Origin: Mesocentrotus franciscanus
Taxonomy: Eukaryota > Echinodermata > Echinoidea > Camarodonta > Strongylocentrotidae
NCBI GenBank assembly: GCA_037976565.1
Contig: CP137680.1
Coordinates: 21,573,533-21,637,532 of the forward strand
Direction: 5' to 3'
DNA length: 64,000 nt
Numbering within the stretch: the stretch's first letter is position 1; every line of letters begins with the position of its first letter. A program made the translations under genes and the position numbers. The notes beneath the pieces are model-generated. The model made no database searches. It was not told the origin of the DNA and worked only from the letters and a program-made list of their open reading frames with translations. Positions 59,801-64,000 of this stretch are shown here, piece by piece.

Positions 59801-62755
59801 ATGCCCTAAAGGAACCTGTACATAAGATCACTTTTCTTGTCTCCCTTGAGCGGTCTTTATATACAGGTTTCTCTCTACTTCAGTGATATGAAGGGACCCT
59901 CTTTTTCTTTGTCATTTTTTATCACATAGAAAGTGAAATTTTCTAAAACATCTGTGTGCATGATGTCTAAGTGTCTCTCGAGAGAGTAGTATGTGTAGCA
60001 GTGTAATGTAAGAAGTTAGTTTCAAGTTTCAAGTTTAAAATTTATTTGTTTCCACTTTATCGAAAATAACATAATTGAACATAATTGTACATGGTAATAA
60101 TTATGATAACAGATACAATCATAAGTATGATAAATACATTGAAAAAGCTAAATAAAGTGGGGGATCTACTAAAAAAGCATGTAAGGAGTTAGTGAGGCAT
60201 TCCAGACCAGGATATGCATTGTGATTTACAGCACAAAACCTTGAAGTTTTAATGTCCTTGATCGTTTAATCTTTTGATTATTTGGAGAAATTGCAGATAT
60301 TTGCCAAGCTTCAGACCTGTTTGGTTTTTAATTTTCAGGAATTTGTAAACCAGCGATGGTCACTTTTTACAGTTTGCAACCTGTGCTTTCCTGAGCAATG
60401 TAAGATCTCATAGTTACAAGTTCTAAAATACTGAAATTCATCTTTTTTTTTCAGGTACTTGGCGATACAAGAACACTCCAGAAAGAAATCAATCAGGTAT
60501 CTGGTAAACTAGACCGGACCTTCACTGTGACTGATGAACTCATTTTTAGGGTAAGTTCAATTTAAATCTCTCAATTTTTTTATTTTTTATAAAAGACAAC
60601 CAAGAAAAATGAAGCCTTGTACTTCATTTTCAAAGTCTGTGTTGCAAATGTCCTGAGATATATTTAGCTTAACACACGAAATGGGACCACTTTGTTTGAA
60701 ACTTACCTCTTCCAGTGAGAATAGAAAGAAAAAATACGGAAGGAGATCAGTAAAGTTTCAATAAAGTTCAATAAATTGGATGAATAATATTGTCACTTTA
60801 ATAAAATAATTTCTAAATTATTTTACTACTTCTAAATAAAAAATACGAAAAGTATTCAGTTTTGTTTCCTGTTTCATTTAATTTAGGCGCTTCATATTTT
60901 GATTAATAAACACAACTTAAGATTGGAAATCGTCCTAAGGCCGTAAATACCAAGAGGCTCTCATAGAAAAGACCTGATTTAGGCAAAATGTAACTTTGGT
61001 CCTGGGGAGTGTTTCACAAAGACTAAGATTGACTTTAAGTTGGACTTAAATATGGCAGGCCATTCATGCCACTGTTTGCTCTCACCGTTTACTGGCATTG
61101 GTCTCTCAAGGGACGTACAAATCATGGTCACAAATCTACAGAATTTACATTTTTTGATAGTTTATTATTGAAGGAAAAAATATTATCAAAAGATCATAAT
61201 TGTGAGAGCAACTAGTGGCATGAATTGCCTGCCATAGTTGAGTCCAACTTTAAGTTGATCTTAGTCTTTGTGAAACACCCCCTGATGATATAAAAGCTGT
61301 GATTTTTTAAAGAGATCATATGCGGGGAAAACTTTGGAATCTGAAATATGTATATTAAAATCTTTTTTACCATTTTGTTTCCCTTTTTTTCAGGATGCAA
61401 AGAAGGACGAAGCAGTGAGAAAGGCATACAAATACCTTGCTGCATTGCATGAGGTAAGACTGGTTTGGTACCAGTAGTGTGATTTAAATGATGATGATAG
61501 GACATGTGCCATTATGACTTTAGTCAGTCTGCTCCTCTAAAAAGAAATCTAACATTTAAAGCATTTTCTTATCCTAATATGAACAAATGAATGGGTCAGG
61601 GACAGAGTTATATGGTACCAGACGAAGAAGGAATGGTGGTGCAAGTCAAGAAAAGGATGATCACAAAGTATGGGCCCTGGAAAAATAGAGAGAAGAGTGT
61701 TATACTAGCAACTATCGAAGGCGAAGTTAAAGGAAAGTGTCGAATTGGTAGACGTCCTGCTGGATGGATAGACAACATCAAGATTTAGGAAGATGGAATT
61801 AGAGTAGCAAAAGTGAATGCTCGAGACAGAAGCAGATGGCCCGAAAAGGCTAGAGTATAACATAGTAGTAGTAGTAATATAAACTTAAAAGTAATTCAAT
61901 AACTGCATATTAAAGGCACTTAAGTTTAGATTACTAGTAAATATATTGACTTACTTGACTTAAGCCGTCCACACCATCACTGGGATGTATGATGGCTTCT
62001 GTTTCACAATGGCTTGCCACGCCTTCCTATCTGTCAGCCTAGTGGCTTTAGTCAGGGAGTCAAGGTGTCTGTTGTAAATATATAAATGCAAATGATTACT
62101 GATTGTATTAGAGAATAGTAAGCTGATGTTTGCTGGTTCCTGAGGTTTATTCTTTTCTCTTTTATAGATCAGCTTCCTATAAAGGGCCACGGCAGCAGGT
62201 TTTTTTTTATTTTCCCTTAAAAACCTAAGAGTGCCACAGTAAAGCACCAAATTTTATTCACTTGATTCATTCTTTTTTTTCTCCTAGAATTTTGACCAAT
62301 TAATCAAAACCTTGGAAGAAACTGGCAGCATCTTGAGAGAGATTAGAGAATTAGAAGACCAGGTATGTCGAGAATTAAAGGTTACCAACCACCCCAAAAA
62401 ATGTTTTGCTCTGTATGTTAGGAGTTAGGAGTGATATGTTGCTATGCTCTATTCAAATAATCTTGAAATGTTACTTCTATAAAGAGACAAATTACAAATT
62501 ACATTTTGTAGTATTACAAATTTAATTGCATTTTCAAAATGTATATTGCTCTATATGTTTAATAGGGGTTCTATGCCAATTTGCTCTGTTCAAATGATCT
62601 TGAAATGTGACTTCTGTAAAGTCATATTACAAATGTAAATACAATTTTTTGTAAACAGAAGAGTGACTTTTGGGTATACTAGTTGATGTAATGCTAACAA
62701 ACGTCTCATATTTTTTGCTTGCTCACTTTGCTTTCTCTCAAAAATTAGAATCCGG

Positions 62756-62791
<36 letters not shown>

Positions 62792-63092
62792 TTTGTGCAA
62801 GTGGTGTACATGCGCACATGTAAGAGTGATGGAAAATAAATCTTCTGGGATAAATTTGAGATCAGGATTGGTGCGAAACTTTTTAATTTCTAAAATGGTG
62901 CTGTGAATAAAAACAAAAACGTTTAAAAAAAATTGAAAAATGCTGTTAAACCAATATGTTTCTTTTCTCATGCTTCAGATCGACACGGAGAGCAGTAAGA
63001 AAACTGTCACTAATCTTGAGAAGATCACCAACGACTATAAACAGATGAAGCAGGAAAATGCTGCCCTCATTGCCAAATTAAAAGGACAATAA
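41878..63092 (+). CDS. CCDC22: CCDC22, subunit of the CCC/Commander endosomal sorting complex
   Basis: CCDC22 pairs with CCDC93, holds the COMMD ring and works with Retriever and WASH in endosomal recycling; it also influences NF-kB through COMMD1 and cullins. Seventeen GT-AG exons: 41878-41927, 43476-43647, 46785-46917, 48101-48228, 49956-50040, 51383-51552, 52275-52478, 53708-53773, 54326-54445, 55750-55869, 56941-57057, 58822-58923, 59570-59677, 60455-60550, 61394-61453, 62288-62362, 62979-63092. All phases join, giving 639 residues (human 627). The NN-CH calponin-like domain covers about 1-118 (MEEVDNIIIHTFREIG … FTPELVVEASVRCL … GYQTFLYPNEADIR). The linker has SPWVPP and GSRFTHTEKLQF, conserved contact segments. 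Coiled coil runs from about 315, with YTRRILEIVANIRKQKE, LDRTFTVTDEL and AYKYLAALHE almost unchanged from vertebrates. No frame error was found. Confidence 0.97.
44128..44750 (+). repeat. 200-bp direct duplication bracketing an inverted satellite fragment
   Basis: The segment 44128-44331 is repeated almost exactly at 44549-44750. Between them (44337-44548) is a piece of satellite-element sequence in the opposite orientation to the adjacent full element; it matches the reverse complement of about 44922-45132. CCDC22 intron 2. Confidence 0.85.
44751..46527 (-). mobile_element. TA-flanked element with satellite body, copy 2
   Basis: Reverse-orientation copy of the 17.9-kb element, from TCCCCCGGCAGT after TA (44749-44750) to ACTGCCGGGGGA before TA (46528-46529). 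The shared outer phrase continues to about 46558. It starts with a CCG/GCC triplet-rich block (44799-44870), followed by about eleven 150-170-bp units. The open frames inside are translations of the repeat and are not genes. CCDC22 intron 2. Confidence 0.75.
47155..47180 (+). repeat. (TTTGA)n stretch
   Basis: Five tandem TTTGA units, of the kind that commonly marks a retroelement tail. A purine-rich AAAG/AAAAG tract lies at 47402-47459. Confidence 0.8.
47741..47945 (+). mobile_element. SINE-like fragment
   Basis: Phrases GACCTTTGGCAAGACATTAATG and GCTGGAGCTAAAAATTG correspond to the body and tail of the SINEs at 35.9 kb and 56.6 kb. The tRNA-like head is degraded. CCDC22 intron 3. Confidence 0.45.
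48440..49826. mobile_element. 1.4-kb fold-back element in CCDC22 intron 4
   Basis: The left arm (about 48449-48725, containing TTCATTTGTATGAAAGCAGAAA and ending ATTACAGGTCCTCT) is matched in reverse complement by the right arm (about 49535-49824). The interior has a second, more diverged pair including CCATAACTTTCTC. A CCCTTTAA at 49838-49845 suggests a TTAA-type end on the right. No transposase frame. Confidence 0.65.
50450..50745 (+). mobile_element. palindromic CAGGGGGGTG family, copy C
   Basis: Full-length family member with forward core, in CCDC22 intron 5. It lies 95 bp from copy D. Confidence 0.8.
50841..51124 (-). mobile_element. palindromic CAGGGGGGTG family, copy D
   Basis: Full-length member whose AT-rich core is inverted relative to copies A, C and F. 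CCDC22 intron 5. Confidence 0.8.
51850..52115 (+). repeat. polypurine tract with GAA run
   Basis: About 265 bp almost free of pyrimidines on the plus strand (AGGAGG, GAAGGA), ending in a GAAGAAGAAG run at 52061-52085. Intron 6 of CCDC22, shortly upstream of exon 7. Confidence 0.85.
52829..53394. mobile_element. 566-bp TTAA-flanked element containing a long hairpin
   Basis: The ends AGTACAAGTCCACTCC and GGAGTGGACTTGGGCT are inverted and flanked by TTAA at 52825-52828 and 53395-53398. The centre is a near-perfect palindrome (53009-53175) with about 80-bp arms and an 8-base loop. CCDC22 intron 7. Confidence 0.8.
53836..54025. mobile_element. Tc1/mariner-like miniature element, copy 1
   Basis: The ends CAGTCAAACCTG and CAGGTTTGACTG are perfect inverted repeats between TA dinucleotides. 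The body has four or more copies of TGTCTACAAAGACCAC. CCDC22 intron 8. Confidence 0.85.
54416..54738 (+). repeat. CCDC22: 162-bp tandem duplication of the exon 9 / intron 9 junction
   Basis: The last 30 bases of exon 9, its donor and about 130 bp of intron 9 are repeated directly downstream with few changes. The second copy has an AATTTAG just before TCCAAGCAATTGGG and the same CAG/GTAAGT donor, so it could be read as a 32-nt exon. The extra exon would shift the frame. Confidence 0.9.
55275..55653. mobile_element. hAT-like miniature element
   Basis: The ends CAGTGCTTCTCAACC and GGTTGAGAAGCGCTG are inverted repeats typical of hAT non-autonomous elements. Flanks GGATTAGG and GGTTAGGA are only approximately duplicated. 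CCDC22 intron 9. Confidence 0.7.
55952..56239 (-). mobile_element. palindromic CAGGGGGGTG family, copy E
   Basis: Full-length member with inverted core, like copy D, in CCDC22 intron 10. Confidence 0.8.
56566..56665 (-). mobile_element. tRNA-derived SINE fragment, reverse orientation
   Basis: The minus strand reads GTCGTGGTATAGTGGTTCAT (A-box-like) and GACTCTCAATC-type arm sequence, then GGCATTCACGTCTTTTGGC and AAGACATTAAT. This matches the SINE body phrases elsewhere in the window. CCDC22 intron 10. Confidence 0.6.
57512..58655 (+). repeat. dispersed GTCTCGCCTGC repeat, copy 2 (long)
   Basis: Opens with TGTCTCGCCTGCGTAGC and GCGAGACATAGGCGCCGC and a GCGGCGGCG run. It continues with three or four diverged units containing AAAGTCAAGGTC and AAAGGTCATTTCAGGTC, and ends at ATGCAGGCGAGACC, the inverse of the start. 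CCDC22 intron 11. Confidence 0.75.
59698..59880. mobile_element. Tc1/mariner-like miniature element, diverged copy 2
   Basis: Same order as 53836-54025 (GTCAAACCTGCTTTAG, TATAAAGACCACAATTTTCG, GAGCGGTC, ACAGGTTT) but with decayed right terminal repeat. CCDC22 intron 13. Confidence 0.7.
61002..61284 (+). mobile_element. palindromic CAGGGGGGTG family, copy F
   Basis: Member with forward core and CTGGGGAGTGTTTCAC left end, in CCDC22 intron 14, shortly before exon 15. Confidence 0.8.
61591..61870 (+). mobile_element. LINE ORF2 C-terminal fragment
   Basis: Translation gives GEVKGKCRIGRRPAGWIDNI, a stop, then GIRVAKVNARDRSRWPEKAR. The pattern GK-x-GRxxxxWIDNI … A-x-DRxRW is the familiar end of non-LTR retrotransposon reverse transcriptase proteins. 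The in-frame TAG and missing upstream part show a dead 5'-truncated copy. A TAG repeat (61865-61876) may be its tail. CCDC22 intron 15. Confidence 0.75.
62759..62787 (+). repeat. (AT)n microsatellite
   Basis: Pure AT run of about 28 bp in CCDC22 intron 16. Confidence 0.95.
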
Positions 63093-63093
63093 A
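63088..63093 (+). terminator. CCDC22: AATAAA overlapping the CCDC22 stop codon
   Basis: The last Gln codon, the TAA stop and the next base form AATAAA. If used as a poly(A) signal it would give a 3' UTR of only about 15-25 nt. Other downstream candidates exist (for example about 63855), so use is uncertain. Confidence 0.3.
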
Positions 63094-64000
63094 ATCTTAT
63101 TACCACCGAAAGTGGGACAGTTGGTTCTTAGCTTATTTATGCATACCAGATAACCACGATGAAACATATGAAACAGAATGTGCAAATACAGCCATTGTAC
63201 GCATGACTAATTAGAGGTATCGTTGTTAATTCACAAAATGAAAATTAAACAAATCAAACATGTAGAGCCAGTTCAGTTAGGCAATCGAGCTACTTCATAT
63301 TTAAACTTTACATCGCATGATCTACCATTATGATGTAAACAGGTACCATTTATTTTTAGAATAACCGAATGATTTTAATTCAAAAACCCAAAGCATTTAG
63401 AGTCAAAGTCAGATGTGCGTGTAACTATGCAGTACCTTTAACAGTGTAGTAAAATTTTTGTTAGCTTTTGAGCGCATGTATGTTTAAAGCAAGCGGCTTT
63501 GTTTTGATAATACACAAGCTCACATTCTATGCTTGCATCTGTTTCTGAGGATAAAAATTGATTATCTTTGTGTACTTTTGCTTCTCATACATTCCTCTGT
63601 ATGTAATGAATAGAATCCAGACCATGTTGAGTATTTATACAAATTTTAATGAGTGACATCTTTGACATGGGACTGTGGTAAAAGGATTACAGAAAAAGGA
63701 AATTCAATTCAATTCAATTTATTTTTCCATTAAAAAAATAATAATTACATAATGAATACATAGAAAGAACTACATTGGAAGGACCCCTTAGAATGCAAAG
63801 CTTATTAGGACCCTGGAAAAATATAAAGAAATAAATGAACATAAATGACATTTGAATAAAGTGTATCAACAGGCAATAGCAATAAAATGAAATAAAATAA
63901 ATCCTGAGAAAGAGATGGTCACATGCTTAAACTTATTTACTCTTTTCTATACTGTTGATGGCTTTCTTAGTGGGGTATTTTGTTCCCAAATAGGGTTTTT
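63094..64000 (+). other. CCDC22 3' flank / possible 3' UTR
   Basis: No gene is recognised. An (AATTC)n stretch at about 63702-63719 followed by a T-rich segment looks like a retroelement tail. Confidence 0.4.

Overview
The window looks like nuclear DNA of a marine deuterostome invertebrate, most likely an echinoderm and possibly a sea urchin. The reasons are intron-rich animal genes with vertebrate-type orthologues, AT-rich introns, very dense short inverted-repeat transposons, and frequent TACATGTA-like motifs. Three protein genes can be supported.

(1) Minus strand, 13894 down to 793 and continuing off the left edge: an MGA-like MAX-network transcription factor. It is encoded mostly by one giant exon of about 8.9 kb (5008-13894), which carries the Cys-rich MGA conserved domain, basic/acidic disordered regions and two families of internal tandem repeats. 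A predicted 39-nt acidic micro-exon (3133-3171) and a bHLH exon (793-918) follow. The leucine zipper and 3' end are outside the window. The big exon is interrupted by six single-base frame breaks, mostly at short homopolymers, so it is either a good gene in a slightly erroneous assembly or a recently damaged copy. No T-box was recognised upstream.

(2) Plus strand, 29699-36980: GM2A, the lysosomal GM2 ganglioside activator. It has four exons and 224 residues, and all eight cysteines are present.

(3) Plus strand, 41878-63092: CCDC22, the CCC/Commander-complex endosomal sorting subunit. It has 17 exons, 639 residues and intact splice sites throughout.

The rest is intergenic or intronic sequence filled with repeats. 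These are: TTAA-flanked inverted-repeat elements (three copies of one family plus a second type); a palindromic 290-bp family with CAGGGGGGTGTTTCAC ends (six copies, four of them in CCDC22 introns); hAT-like and Tc1-like miniature elements; tRNA-derived SINEs; a LINE tail; minisatellites; and two large TA-flanked elements (17.9-19.8 kb and 44.75-46.5 kb, opposite orientation) whose bodies are about 150-bp satellite arrays. A broken THAP-domain reading frame with a promoter-like upstream region sits at the extreme left, inside the MGA 3' intron.

No operon, phage, CRISPR or bacterial feature is present. The most unusual points are the frame-broken, apparently T-box-less MGA gene with expanding internal repeats, the satellite-filled transposon pair with an inversion-duplication scar beside one copy, and a recent tandem duplication of the 3' end of CCDC22 exon 9 that carries both splice signals.
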